Shown here: one piece after another, positions 37,807 to 47,113 of the stretch
Position numbering within the stretch: the first letter of the stretch is position 1
Layout: every line of letters starts with the position of its first letter
Origin: Halostagnicola sp. A-GB9-2
GTDB taxonomy: Archaea; Halobacteriota; Halobacteria; Halobacteriales; Natrialbaceae
Direction of reading: 5' to 3'
Assembly: GCF_030068615.1 (NCBI RefSeq)
Contig: NZ_JASJOC010000007.1
Location: forward strand, 1-64,000
Length of the DNA: 64,000 nucleotides
Program-made: the position numbers and the translations under genes
The notes under the pieces: model-generated
Told to the model about the DNA's origin: nothing
Seen by the model: the letters and a program-made list of their open reading frames with translations, nothing else
Database searches by the model: none

Positions 37807-39048
37807 ATGAAGGTTAGCGAAGTTACTGGATACGCGCTGTCATCACCGATCGAACCGCCGCAGGATCGGTCGTTCCACGGCGGGACGCGGCGGCTGAACA
37901 AGCGAGACGTCGTACTCGTCCTCGTCGAAACCGCGGACGGACGACAGGGGTTCTCGACGGCCGGGGCGAGCAGTTCCGAAATGCGCGAGTACTTCGAGGG
38001 TGACTCCCAGGGCACGTTCGCCGACGTTATCGGAGGATCCGTTGCAGAAGCTCTCGAGGGACGGACGGTAGATAAAATCGCAGACGCCGCCGGCTATATC
38101 TCCGAAACCGATCTACCAGCACACCTCCGAACGGAGGCCATTTCCGCGATCGACGTCGCCCTGTACGATCTCCGGGGAAAAGAACTCGGGATCCCGATCT
38201 ACGAGCTTCTCGCCGACGCGTACGGAAGCGAACCGACGAAACGGATGCCGTTGTACGCCAGCGCGGGAATGTACATGGAACCGGAAGGGTACGCCCGGCA
38301 GGCCGAGGTCATAGCGGAACTGGGATTTTTCGGGTACAAGTACCGTCCCGGGATCGGTCCCGATGGTGACCGCCGGACCATCGATCTCCTCGCGGACGCG
38401 CTCACAGAGACGGAGTTCATGCTCGATGTCCACACCTGGTGGAAGCTCCGTCGATCCTACGGCGACGATACCGTCCGAGAACTCGTCGAGTACGCGACGG
38501 AAGCCGGCGCGTACTGGATCGAGGAGCCGGTCAAGCCCAACGACCACGAGGGATACGCAACGCTCGCGGAAACCGGCGCTCCGCTCGCTGGGGGCGAGAG
38601 CAAAGACTCGCCGAACTCCCTCGTGGAACTGGGGAAAACCGGTGCAGTCGAGTTCTTGCAGGGAGACGTCCGTCACCACGAAGGGTTTACCGGATGTGAG
38701 CCGGCAGTCCAGTACTGTCACGGACGCGATGTCGAGTTCGTCCCGCACAACTTCGGAACGTGGCTCGGACTCCTCGCAAACGCCCATCTCGTTGCCGCGG
38801 CGCCGGGCACTCGATTGCTCGAGTATCCCGTCTTCGAGGACGATCCGCTCTTCGACGAACCAACGGATCCGGGAATGTACCCGTTCGACCTCGCGTTCGA
38901 TATCATCGAGGGCGAACCCGCGGTCGAGGACGGCCGATTGACCGTCCCGGACGGTCCCGGACTCGGCGTCGACGTGAACCTCGACGTGCTCGAGGAGTAC
39001 GCCTTCGTCGACGGTCCGTGGACGGAGTTTCACTACGACGACGAGTAG
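37807..39048 (+). CDS. enolase-superfamily sugar-acid dehydratase
   Basis: A 413-aa mandelate-racemase/muconate-lactonising-type enzyme. Metal ligands are Asp in FMLDVH, Glu in YWIEEPV and Glu in LAGGES. The base-providing region is GYKYRPG on one side and His in FVPHNFGTWLG on the other. The His-Asp type active site is that of aldonate/aldarate dehydratases. Start at 37807 (MKVSEVTGYALS) matches the family N-terminus. The neighbouring regulator, DapA-type enzymes and lactonase suggest galactarate or galactonate as substrate; not proven. Confidence 0.87.
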   Translation: MKVSEVTGYALSSPIEPPQDRSFHGGTRRLNKRDVVLVLVETADGRQGFSTAGASSSEMREYFEGDSQGTFADVIGGSVAEALEGRTVDKIADAAGYISETDLPAHLRTEAISAIDVALYDLRGKELGIPIYELLADAYGSEPTKRMPLYASAGMYMEPEGYARQAEVIAELGFFGYKYRPGIGPDGDRRTIDLLADALTETEFMLDVHTWWKLRRSYGDDTVRELVEYATEAGAYWIEEPVKPNDHEGYATLAETGAPLAGGESKDSPNSLVELGKTGAVEFLQGDVRHHEGFTGCEPAVQYCHGRDVEFVPHNFGTWLGLLANAHLVAAAPGTRLLEYPVFEDDPLFDEPTDPGMYPFDLAFDIIEGEPAVEDGRLTVPDGPGLGVDVNLDVLEEYAFVDGPWTEFHYDDE

Positions 39049-39088
39049 GGGCACAAAGCGGGAGGTGCCTCCACGTAGTCGAACACGC

Positions 39089-40027
39089 TCAGTTGATTAC
39101 CCGGTCGATATCGTCGTCGAGTTGGCTATAGAGTTCCTCCGCCCGTTGGGCCGTCTCCGGGGCGAGCGGTTTGATCGGTTCCCGAACGCGGCCGCCGTTG
39201 AGGCCGGCTAACTGTAACCCTTTTTTGACGGCTGAGACGCTGATCGCGCCGTCGATGTCGTTACCCTGCCCGTTTTCTTCCCTGAAGCGCTGGTAGGGGA
39301 GACAGATGTTTCGAAGCGTGCGTGCGTACTCCCAGTCGCCGCTCGAGAGCGCGTCGAAGAGCTCGAGACCGACCTCGGGGCGGAAGTTGCTCACGCCCGC
39401 CGAGAATCCCTCGACACCCTCCGCCCAGAACGAGACCGCGTACGGCTCGGCGAGACCGTCGACCCAGACGACGTCATCAGCTCCGGCGGCGACGCCTGCA
39501 CCGAGCTTCACCGAATCCGCAATCGCGTACTTGATACCGACGACGCCGTCAATGCGGGTCAGCGCATCCAGGTACTCGACCGACGGATCGAACCCGCGGA
39601 CGTACGGAACCAGCGGCGTCTCGGTCACGTGATCGAGTTCGCGATAGTAGTCGAGCAAGCCCTGCTCGTGAATATACGTGTGATCAGGCGGCATGATCAT
39701 CATCGCGTCGACGCCGCCGTCATCGTACGCGCGAATCAGGTCCTGAGCCTCGCTTGTACTGCCGCCGACCCCGGCGAGAACGCAGGCGTCGTCCGGGAGA
39801 GCGTCGACGCTCGTCTCGGCGACTGCCACTCGTTCGTCTCGAGAGAGCGAGTGATACTCGCTGATGTTGGCACTCGCGAGGAACGTTCCGACACCGCTTT
39901 CAGAAAGCGTCTGTGCGTTCTCGCGGAGTTTATCGTACTCAATGCGGTGCTGGTCGTCGAACGGTGTCAGGAGGCCAACGGCAACGCCGCGGAGGCAATC
40001 CTGTACCTGCTCGGCAGACAGTGACAT
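39089..40027 (-). CDS. DapA-family lyase (second)
   Basis: A 312-aa DapA/NanA-fold enzyme. GVAVGLLTPFDDQHRIEYD is the N-terminal strand and loop, PYVRG holds the Tyr, and the Schiff-base Lys is in VVGIKYAIAD. Like its neighbour at 35673 it is probably a keto-deoxy sugar acid aldolase or dehydratase. Start at 40027 (MSLSAEQVQ) is selected for family length; 18 upstream in-frame residues are not conserved in character. Convergent with the enolase-superfamily gene. Confidence 0.87.
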   Translation of the reverse strand: MSLSAEQVQDCLRGVAVGLLTPFDDQHRIEYDKLRENAQTLSESGVGTFLASANISEYHSLSRDERVAVAETSVDALPDDACVLAGVGGSTSEAQDLIRAYDDGGVDAMMIMPPDHTYIHEQGLLDYYRELDHVTETPLVPYVRGFDPSVEYLDALTRIDGVVGIKYAIADSVKLGAGVAAGADDVVWVDGLAEPYAVSFWAEGVEGFSAGVSNFRPEVGLELFDALSSGDWEYARTLRNICLPYQRFREENGQGNDIDGAISVSAVKKGLQLAGLNGGRVREPIKPLAPETAQRAEELYSQLDDDIDRVIN

Positions 40028-40369
40028 GAAATTACTGTCCGCCGCAGGGAGTATAAACCCATCGGCGAAAATCGAACGCAAAACGCGGTATCCCCAGTAC
40101 GTGTAGTCGAGTTCCTCGAGACAGCGTTCGGTCCGTCCGGCACTACGTTTGGCGTCCCAAAAACGGACCCGCTATAGTCTGATCGACACAGCTTCGGTCG
40201 ACCGCGTCGTCTCAACGGCAAGCCCGCTTATCACAACGGCGACGGCGCTGATGTGGGCGAGCTACTTGCACCGGTGAACGAATTAACTCGAGGAGCCGGT
40301 TCGCTTCGACGGTTGACGGTCAGTTCGACCGACCGGTGCTTGGTAGGCTCTTACTCACTACCAGACGAA

Positions 40370-41461
40370 TTACCGCAGTTTCAGGGCCTCGACACAGACC
40401 GGTTTCTGCACGGTGACCGACGCCACCGCGGAAAGCGAACCGGAATCAGCGTCGATTCGGTAGGCGACGACGTTCTCGCCGTGCTGGTTCGCGACGAAGA
40501 GGTACTCGCCGTTCGGGGCGAGAGTGAACGTGCGCGGCGTCCGGCCTCGAGCGGACACGTGATCCATGGGGCGGAGGAGATTACCACTACTGTCGGTCTC
40601 GAAGACGGCGATACTGTCGTGGCCCCGATTGGTCGCGTACACCCACCGGCCCGTCGGATGAACGTGAATATCGGCAGCGGTATTGTCGTCGTCGAAAGCT
40701 GGCGGGAGGGTCGAAACGGAGTGAACCGGTTCGAGTTCGCCCGTGGTCGACTGCCGTTCGAGAACGGTCACCGTCGAATCGAGTTCGTTCACCACGTACG
40801 CAAACCGACCGTCGGGATGAAAGTCCAGGTGTCGGGGACCTGCTCCCTCGTGAATCGAAACTCCGTTCGCTGTGGCCTCGAGGATCGGGGGTTCGTCGCA
40901 ACCGGTTCCTGAGATCACGTCACTCGATGCGCATCGGTAGCTCTCGATGCAATCGGTGCCGAGATCTGGAACGTAAACGAAGCGGTTCTCCGGCCCGAAG
41001 CGGGCGGCGTGGGGATGCGGTTCGCGCTGTCGATTCGAATCGACGCTCGAGCCCTCGTGCTCGAGAACGGTGCAGGTATCGCTCAGACGGCCGTCAGCTT
41101 CGATCGGATACGCGGCGACGGTTCCCCCCTGATAATTGGCGAGCGTGACGACCCGTCCGTCCGGGTCGACGTCGACGTAACACGGTCCGGTGCCCCGACT
41201 TGGCTTCCGGTTCAGCGCTCCCAGCGCACCGGTTCGGTCGTCGAACTCGAATGCGGCAAGCACGCCGCCGTCGACGCGTTCGACCGCGTAGAGCGACCGC
41301 CGATCCGGGTGGACCGCGACGAAGGAGGGGTTCTCGAGGGGTGTCGAGGCTTGCCGACGGAATCGGTCGGCGTCTGGATCGAAGCGGTATCCGTGTACGG
41401 CCCCGTCGCTTTCGCCTGCGGCTGAGCAAACGACTACCAGAAACGAACGCTGACTGGTCAC
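40370..41461 (-). CDS. beta-propeller lactonase (6-phosphogluconolactonase-type)
   Basis: A 363-aa seven-bladed propeller of the lactonase family typified by YbhE. Repeated blades with GAVHGYRFD, LVVVCSAAGES-type first strand, GPRHLDFHPDGRFAYVVNELDSTV, and GRTPRTFTLAPNGEYLFVANQHGENV are clear. Start is taken at the GTG at 41461, preceded by AAGAAGGTGG, since the frame continues into the neighbouring gene without lactonase character. In this locus it could hydrolyse a uronate-derived lactone such as galactaro-1,4-lactone; a general aldonolactonase is also possible. Confidence 0.82.
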   Translation of the reverse strand: MTSQRSFLVVVCSAAGESDGAVHGYRFDPDADRFRRQASTPLENPSFVAVHPDRRSLYAVERVDGGVLAAFEFDDRTGALGALNRKPSRGTGPCYVDVDPDGRVVTLANYQGGTVAAYPIEADGRLSDTCTVLEHEGSSVDSNRQREPHPHAARFGPENRFVYVPDLGTDCIESYRCASSDVISGTGCDEPPILEATANGVSIHEGAGPRHLDFHPDGRFAYVVNELDSTVTVLERQSTTGELEPVHSVSTLPPAFDDDNTAADIHVHPTGRWVYATNRGHDSIAVFETDSSGNLLRPMDHVSARGRTPRTFTLAPNGEYLFVANQHGENVVAYRIDADSGSLSAVASVTVQKPVCVEALKLR

Positions 41462-41634
41462 ACCACCTTCTTTGACTACTCGCCGCTTAACTTCACCGAT
41501 GAACGCCGTCAGCCAGTTGTTTCGGATACGGGGTTTTCGGTACCGCAACTCATTGTGGACGAGTGTTTCGGCAGGTCGATCACCACTGCCACGGACGAAT
41601 ACCGGTCCTGCCCGAATATCGATTCCACTCCCGA

Positions 41635-43527
41635 TCACCGATTCCACGGGAGCGCGTACGTCGGATCGTTCGTGAACCGATCCAGCTCCGCCGAGAGAGA
41701 CAGGCGAGTACCCGACGGTATCGAGACGCGAAGGGTGTTCGAGTCGACGCGCGACGATCCGTCGTTGTAGCTGACGGTCTCGAACTCGTGTTCGGCGTAG
41801 GCACCCGCCTGCACGATCAGTTCGCGGTCTCGCCCACCACCGTTGACGAGCGTCAGATCGATGCCGTCAGCATCGACGTTCGTGACGAGTGCGGCAACGT
41901 CTTCGGGTAACCCGGGCCGTTGGCGGCCCGCATCGAAGTGACGAATCTGTGCCATCACGAGTCCGCCGTAGTACACCGGCTGTGGGGCACCCATCGTCAG
42001 TTGAAGCAAACCGCGGTGGAAGACGGGGTTTCGGTCGCGAAGGTAGTCCTCGTCCAACTCTGCCCGAGCGGTATCCTCCCGGCGCATAAGCTCGAGTTGT
42101 TCCTGGACGCGCTCGTGATTCGCTTTCATGAGACGCGAGGGGTAATCGGGAAACTCGCCGTCGAGGTAGGCGAGCCAGGCGTACTCGTGGCCCGCACCGT
42201 GCTTGGTCGACGCTCTCGGGTCCACGCGCCGCCAATCCTGTTTGCTCCAGTCTCGAAGCCGACGGACCCGTTCACGGTCGGCGTCGGACATCGACATGTA
42301 CCAGAGGTGAACGGCGTAGGGGTCGTCCCTATGGGGTTTGAACTCGTACCAGCCGTCGCGCCACAGCACTTCGCCATCGTCTTCGGTGAGGACGCCGCCT
42401 GCGTCGTAGTGGTAGTCCCCTTCGCCGCCGTACTTGTGTGGAACGTAGAGCGTGTCGTGGACCGCATCCTCGCTCACCTCGATCCCGTTTTCGATGAGGA
42501 TATCGAGTTGCGAGCGCGGGAACTCGAGAAACTCTCTCTCACCCTCGAGCAGAACGGCGTTCTCCGCCGCGACCATCGGGCCGATGCCAACATAGTGCCA
42601 GCCGCCCCACGACCAGCCGTAGTAGCCGCCGTACCACCGCCCGTCAGTGTACTCGCCGATCTCGCCCGATCGTCCGACGTTGTCAGGGATGATCCCGCCG
42701 TTTTCCGCCGTTCGCTCGCGCCAGGCCTCGAGATAGGTGATCGCCCACTCCCGGTACGTCTCGTCTCCGGTGTGGAGATACGCGTTGGTCATCAGGCTCG
42801 TAATGTTGAGATTGAGCGGGATATCCCCTTTTCCACACCGTTCGTTCAACACCTCGAAGAGCCGATCTTCGGTCCCGGGATCGAGAAGATCTGCGGCCTC
42901 CTCGAACTCGAGGTCTCGCCAGGGAAGGCCGTGACTCGCCCACCGGTAGTCGGCACCGTACGGATGGTGTTCGTACGCCGAAAAATCGGCGTGATCCGGC
43001 CCCGCTCCACCGTTCATCGGACCGCGAACGAGGCGATTCTCCGCGTCGTAATTGTTCGCGTCTGCGTCGTCGAAGTACAGCCCAGCGAACCGCTCGGCCC
43101 GTTCGACGACGGCTGCGTCGTCCGGAGCCGCCAGCCCCATGTTGTACGTGTACAGATTCCCCTCGCCCATGTGGAACCAGTCTCGACAGTGTTCGAACTC
43201 GTCGACAACCATCGGATGCCCGAACGGCGTCGGAGTCTCGCTCGCCCGGCGCAGGGCACCGTTGTACACGTCTCGAGCGTGCTCGAGAACTGATTCGTCG
43301 CCGCCCATCGCGTAGACCAGTGGCCAATTGTACACTCCCTCCACGATATCGTCGAAGCCGTCGGAGCCGACGTGACCGTCGGGAGGCCACAGCGGCTCGC
43401 CGCTGTCAGCAACGTAGTCGTCTACGAAGCGGTCGACCGACGTTCGCATCACCTCGAAGAGGCTTCGTTGGAGCCTCGACCACTCGGGCTGGGTTTTCCG
43501 CTGCGTACGTGCCGTTATCTCGAACAT
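41635..43527 (-). CDS. large cytoplasmic protein of unknown function, probably helical-barrel carbohydrate enzyme
   Basis: A 630-aa protein without signal peptide or membrane segments. I do not recognise the family. Visible features: many aromatic and acidic active-site-like clusters (FHMGEGNLYTYNMG, GRWYGGYYGWSWGGWHY, YVPHKYGG), heptad-like helices between them, and a C-terminal beta domain of about 90 residues with GLVMAQIRHF and a DLTLVNGGGRD strand. The layout, helical barrel plus beta-sandwich, resembles known alpha/alpha-toroid lyases and hydrolases. It overlaps no gene; the lactonase gene is 173 bp downstream on the same strand. A carbohydrate-active role is inference from context. Confidence 0.75.
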   Translation of the reverse strand: MFEITARTQRKTQPEWSRLQRSLFEVMRTSVDRFVDDYVADSGEPLWPPDGHVGSDGFDDIVEGVYNWPLVYAMGGDESVLEHARDVYNGALRRASETPTPFGHPMVVDEFEHCRDWFHMGEGNLYTYNMGLAAPDDAAVVERAERFAGLYFDDADANNYDAENRLVRGPMNGGAGPDHADFSAYEHHPYGADYRWASHGLPWRDLEFEEAADLLDPGTEDRLFEVLNERCGKGDIPLNLNITSLMTNAYLHTGDETYREWAITYLEAWRERTAENGGIIPDNVGRSGEIGEYTDGRWYGGYYGWSWGGWHYVGIGPMVAAENAVLLEGEREFLEFPRSQLDILIENGIEVSEDAVHDTLYVPHKYGGEGDYHYDAGGVLTEDDGEVLWRDGWYEFKPHRDDPYAVHLWYMSMSDADRERVRRLRDWSKQDWRRVDPRASTKHGAGHEYAWLAYLDGEFPDYPSRLMKANHERVQEQLELMRREDTARAELDEDYLRDRNPVFHRGLLQLTMGAPQPVYYGGLVMAQIRHFDAGRQRPGLPEDVAALVTNVDADGIDLTLVNGGGRDRELIVQAGAYAEHEFETVSYNDGSSRVDSNTLRVSIPSGTRLSLSAELDRFTNDPTYALPWNR

Positions 43528-44062
43528 ATACAGTAGACGCGTCTGATATACTCATTAATATTTGGGTCAACGAGCGTCGACAGGTGTGACACCTTCGTCG
43601 GGCCATCCCGGTTGAATCGGCGATTTCGGTAATCTCGTATTGGCCACCAGTTGTTCCCTTATCGGGAACGGTTTCCGTCGGGCAATTACAGCCATATCTA
43701 TGTAATTACAATCGGCCGTCGGAATCTCGAGACTGAGTAAGGGACAAACGCAACCGCACAGTATATCAGAACCGTACCGCACCCTATCGAATGTGAGTAA
43801 CACGATCAGGGGATGAACGAATCACTCGTTCGGTATCCGAGAACAGTTCGAAACACAACGACGAACCGAAAATCAGTTCAGTCACGAACCAGCGGCGAGA
43901 GAGAACTGAGCGGTGCGGTTCGCCTTCACACCAGACATCGAGTATGTTCCCATCTACGGAACGGGGAAGTGGCCAAAACAGCCGTATCACGCCCTTAGCG
44001 ACAATGTTCAGACCGCGACGAGCAAAACACTTTTGTAGGGAGAAACTGATTTTGGAGGTAGC
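43528..44062. other. gene-free stretch
   Basis: About 0.5 kb between divergent genes; no supportable gene. At the right end a GGAGGT ribosome-binding site (44054-44059) lies 3 nt before the next ATG, so that gene, unlike most here, should have a leader. Confidence 0.5.
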
Positions 44063-45049
44063 ATGAAGTTTGGAATCTTCCCGACAGAGGGTGGTGACTC
44101 CTGGGACGGAGTCAACGAAACGTGTCGACGCGCGGAGAGCGTCGGTTTCCGATCGTGCTGGGTGAACGACCATCAGGCGACGGAGGGAGACAATTACTGG
44201 CCGTCTCCCCTGACACGGCTCACGAGCATCGGAACCGCGACCGACGAGCTCGAGTTAGTCACGTCGGTCTTGATTCTCCCGCTGTATCACCCGCTTCACG
44301 TCGCCCAACGTGCTGCGATGCTCGACAACATTTCGGGCGGACGACTGACGCTGGGGGTCGGACTCGGCTATGTCGAAAAGGAGTTCGACGCGTTCGACGC
44401 GCCGATGGACGAACGCGCCGGTCGAATGATCGAGGGCATTCGATTCATTGATGAGTTTCTCAGTTCGGAAGAGCCGATTTCCTACGAGTGCCCGTTCTTC
44501 GAGGTCGAAGACTGGCAACCGCTTCCGAAGACGGTACAGAATCCACGTCCATCGCTCTGGATCGGCGGCTGGGGGGACAAACAGATCGCTCGCTCGGTCA
44601 AATTTAGCGACGCGTGGGTTCCGGGCGTCGTCGCAGACCTTGAGACCGTACAAGATCGAAAGGAGAAACAACGAGCGGTCGCCGACGAACGGGGTGTCGA
44701 CTGGGCCTCGGTCGAACATCCGCTCATGCGCGAGGCCGTCATCGGCCGGACCGAGGCGGAAGTCAGAGAGCGCAGAGAATACGTCCACCGAACGTATCGC
44801 GACGAATATGGCGGGGAGTTTTCGCATCCGCTGATGACCGCTGATTCCGTCGAACAGTTCGAATCGTTAGCCGAGGACCGGTTTATCTACGGAACGCCCG
44901 AACAGATAGTCGAACAGATCGAAGATATACGCGACCGGTTCCCGCTCGATCACCTGGCGCTCCGATTCCATCATTCGGGGATGTCGACGGAGATGGTTCG
45001 AGACCAGATCGAACTGTTCGGCGACGAAGTCATCCCCGAGTTCAGCTGA
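44063..45049 (+). CDS. LLM-class flavin/F420-dependent oxidoreductase
   Basis: A 328-aa luciferase-like TIM-barrel enzyme, MKFGIFPTEGGD at the N-terminus. Signatures: SCWVNDHQATEG, VTSVLILPLYHPLHVAQ, SGGRLTLGVGLGYVEKEFDAF and PSLWIGGWGDKQIA. Cofactor is flavin or, as often in haloarchaea, F420. It shares the fold but little else with the enzyme at 19454. Substrate unknown. Confidence 0.87.
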   Translation: MKFGIFPTEGGDSWDGVNETCRRAESVGFRSCWVNDHQATEGDNYWPSPLTRLTSIGTATDELELVTSVLILPLYHPLHVAQRAAMLDNISGGRLTLGVGLGYVEKEFDAFDAPMDERAGRMIEGIRFIDEFLSSEEPISYECPFFEVEDWQPLPKTVQNPRPSLWIGGWGDKQIARSVKFSDAWVPGVVADLETVQDRKEKQRAVADERGVDWASVEHPLMREAVIGRTEAEVRERREYVHRTYRDEYGGEFSHPLMTADSVEQFESLAEDRFIYGTPEQIVEQIEDIRDRFPLDHLALRFHHSGMSTEMVRDQIELFGDEVIPEFS

Positions 45050-45898
45050 GACGAATTGGAACGAGCCGTTCGATAAACGGATCAAGAGCCAAACAGCGTA
45101 TTTCAGCGTTATAACGCCGACCAGAAGCGTTTTCCGAAAGAGTGAGCACACTTCGGACGGCTCCCCCTCGAGGACCAACACTGTCAGCGAACTCGACTTC
45201 CTGCTATCAAATTATAGACGATGTCTACATGGAAACAACATAGTATTGTTGGGTGGTTTTTAAAATAGCTTGTTTGCTTATGGTTTATTCAGGTAGAAAC
45301 TGCTGAGTATTTACCTCCGGAACAATTCGTCTGCAACACACTGAGAGGGCAATCATGAACGAAAGATCGGGGAGTACCGATTCCAACTGGCTCAAGGTAA
45401 ATGAATCGAACGAGTCAGAAAACCGATCACGCTTGTGCGAATTACCCTCGATATACTGGAAATATTCGTGCTTGGTATCCGGATATACAGCTCATTTGGA
45501 AGCCATACCAACGGGATTTGATTCAAGCCAATTGTCGTGGACGAGTACAGCCATAATCAAATAATAGTTTAGGTAGTGATATTTATATACAAATGGTACA
45601 ATACTGCGACGGTAACCGATTGTCTCGCATGCGTAACGGATAAAGTTCGTGCGCGCACCTCACCGGTCACCGGACCACTATACCACAAGAGCAGAATCGG
45701 CTCAGTTAGTCGGTTGGAGGAATCAGGATACCCGACGCACAATCGACACGAAGTCAGAGAGGGTCGCCGGTGACATTCAGTGAGCTACGACGGCTATGGT
45801 AGTCCGGTCGTATCGATTCGATATGTGGGCAGACGACCGTCGACGACCCAATTATTTGGTTATCGCCCCTCCTTATGAATGATGTGATTTTTCGTACG
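45050..45898. other. 0.85-kb A+T-rich gene-free stretch
   Basis: No supportable gene; short open frames here lack haloarchaeal codon bias. It contains T-rich blocks near 45230-45300 and AT-rich DNA around 45545-45605. It may mark a former insertion or deletion boundary. Confidence 0.5.
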
Positions 45899-47035
45899 TC
45901 AATCCTTCAACAACGGTTCGTGCAACGAAACGCTCTCCTCGAACCCGACCGCCTCGTATTTCGCCGTCGGCCACTCATCCGTCGACGTGAGGACATCGAC
46001 TCCGTTACCTCCGGCCTCGAGGAGGACCGTCTCCTCGCACTTCGTTCCCTGAATCGTCGGGTTCCAGGCGAAGGGCATCGGCGCGCAAATCGGCATCGCC
46101 GAACCGGGTGTAGCCGTCCACTCGCGGCTCTCGTAGCCGATTTCGCCACCCTGGTGGTGCTGACGCCACTCGTTAGCGTATCCGGTCTCGGCGTACGCCT
46201 CCTGAATCGCGTCGAAGACGTCGCCTGCAGTCCCACCAGTTCGTGACGCTTCGGCGGTCGCAGCGATGGCCGTCGCGGCAACTCGAGCCGTCGCTTCGTG
46301 ACGTTCGCGGAACCACTCCGGCAGATCGAACGCCACCGTCCTTGTAACGGCGACGTTGTGGCCGCCGCGTCGAGCGACGACCGTGAGATGCCCGAACTCG
46401 TTCAACGGGGCGGCCGTGGGCGTGAAGTGTCGTTCTCGCATCGACCGGTCGGAACCGCCCACGAGAACCACCGGCGCGGCGAATCCTCGAGTTGAGAGTT
46501 CGCGTCGAAGCGCCGTTGCAGCCTCCCGTTCCGTGGTCTCGGCAGTCACCTCGTTCCCGACCGCTTCGACGGCACGTGTCGTCTCGAGACAAGCGGTTCG
46601 ATACCGATCGATCTCGGCGCTTGGAAGCGGCGCTCGAAGCGGGGACGGGTCGACCGTCTGCATTCCATCGATTCGGACATCCGCTCCTGCCGGTGAGCAA
46701 CCACGTTCGGCCACGGCATCCGACAGCGGCGACTCGTGCCACTCGTACTGTTCTGGTTCGATATCGAGGGGAGAATCGTCGAGTCGCGGGAGTTCTTCCG
46801 CTCGAATACGATCGATTTCATTGTTCGGCGCGAGCAACCGAACGGACGATCCGTCCGCGGGGATACCGAGCGCGGCGACGCCAGTAGCACTCGCTTCATC
46901 GACGACGGTAGTCCCACCCGCGAACCAGGCGACGTTCTCCGGTCGAAGGAGCCACAGTTCGGAGAGTGCGCGTTCGTCGAGTTCAGTCCGGATACGATCG
47001 TGTTTGACACTTGCAGGAGCACTCATATCGTTCAT
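45899..47035 (-). CDS. M24-fold (creatinase/aminopeptidase P-like) protein lacking metal ligands
   Basis: A 378-aa two-domain protein with a creatinase-type N-domain (LWLLRPENVAWFAGG) and pita-bread C-domain. Of the five metal ligands of M24 peptidases, the two Asp are absent: the matching strand reads VVARRGGHNVAVTRT. The His is retained in HHQGGEIGY, the first Glu region is replaced by MPICAPMPFAWNP, and the last Glu is kept in TKCEET. So it is unlikely to be a dinuclear metallopeptidase and may work metal-free like creatinase. Next to GH51; a sugar role is unknown. Confidence 0.8.
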   Translation of the reverse strand: MNDMSAPASVKHDRIRTELDERALSELWLLRPENVAWFAGGTTVVDEASATGVAALGIPADGSSVRLLAPNNEIDRIRAEELPRLDDSPLDIEPEQYEWHESPLSDAVAERGCSPAGADVRIDGMQTVDPSPLRAPLPSAEIDRYRTACLETTRAVEAVGNEVTAETTEREAATALRRELSTRGFAAPVVLVGGSDRSMRERHFTPTAAPLNEFGHLTVVARRGGHNVAVTRTVAFDLPEWFRERHEATARVAATAIAATAEASRTGGTAGDVFDAIQEAYAETGYANEWRQHHQGGEIGYESREWTATPGSAMPICAPMPFAWNPTIQGTKCEETVLLEAGGNGVDVLTSTDEWPTAKYEAVGFEESVSLHEPLLKD

Positions 47036-47113
47036 ACCGTCTATCTCGAGTATAAGTCTTTCTCGACAGTCGTAATAGAGAAACTCATTCGTCGAGACGT
47101 GGACGCGCGTCCC

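Noticed and set aside
45355-45564. Short frame in the A+T-rich gap
   Set aside because: Composition is Ser/Asn-rich and not haloarchaeal; no ribosome site, promoter or domain.
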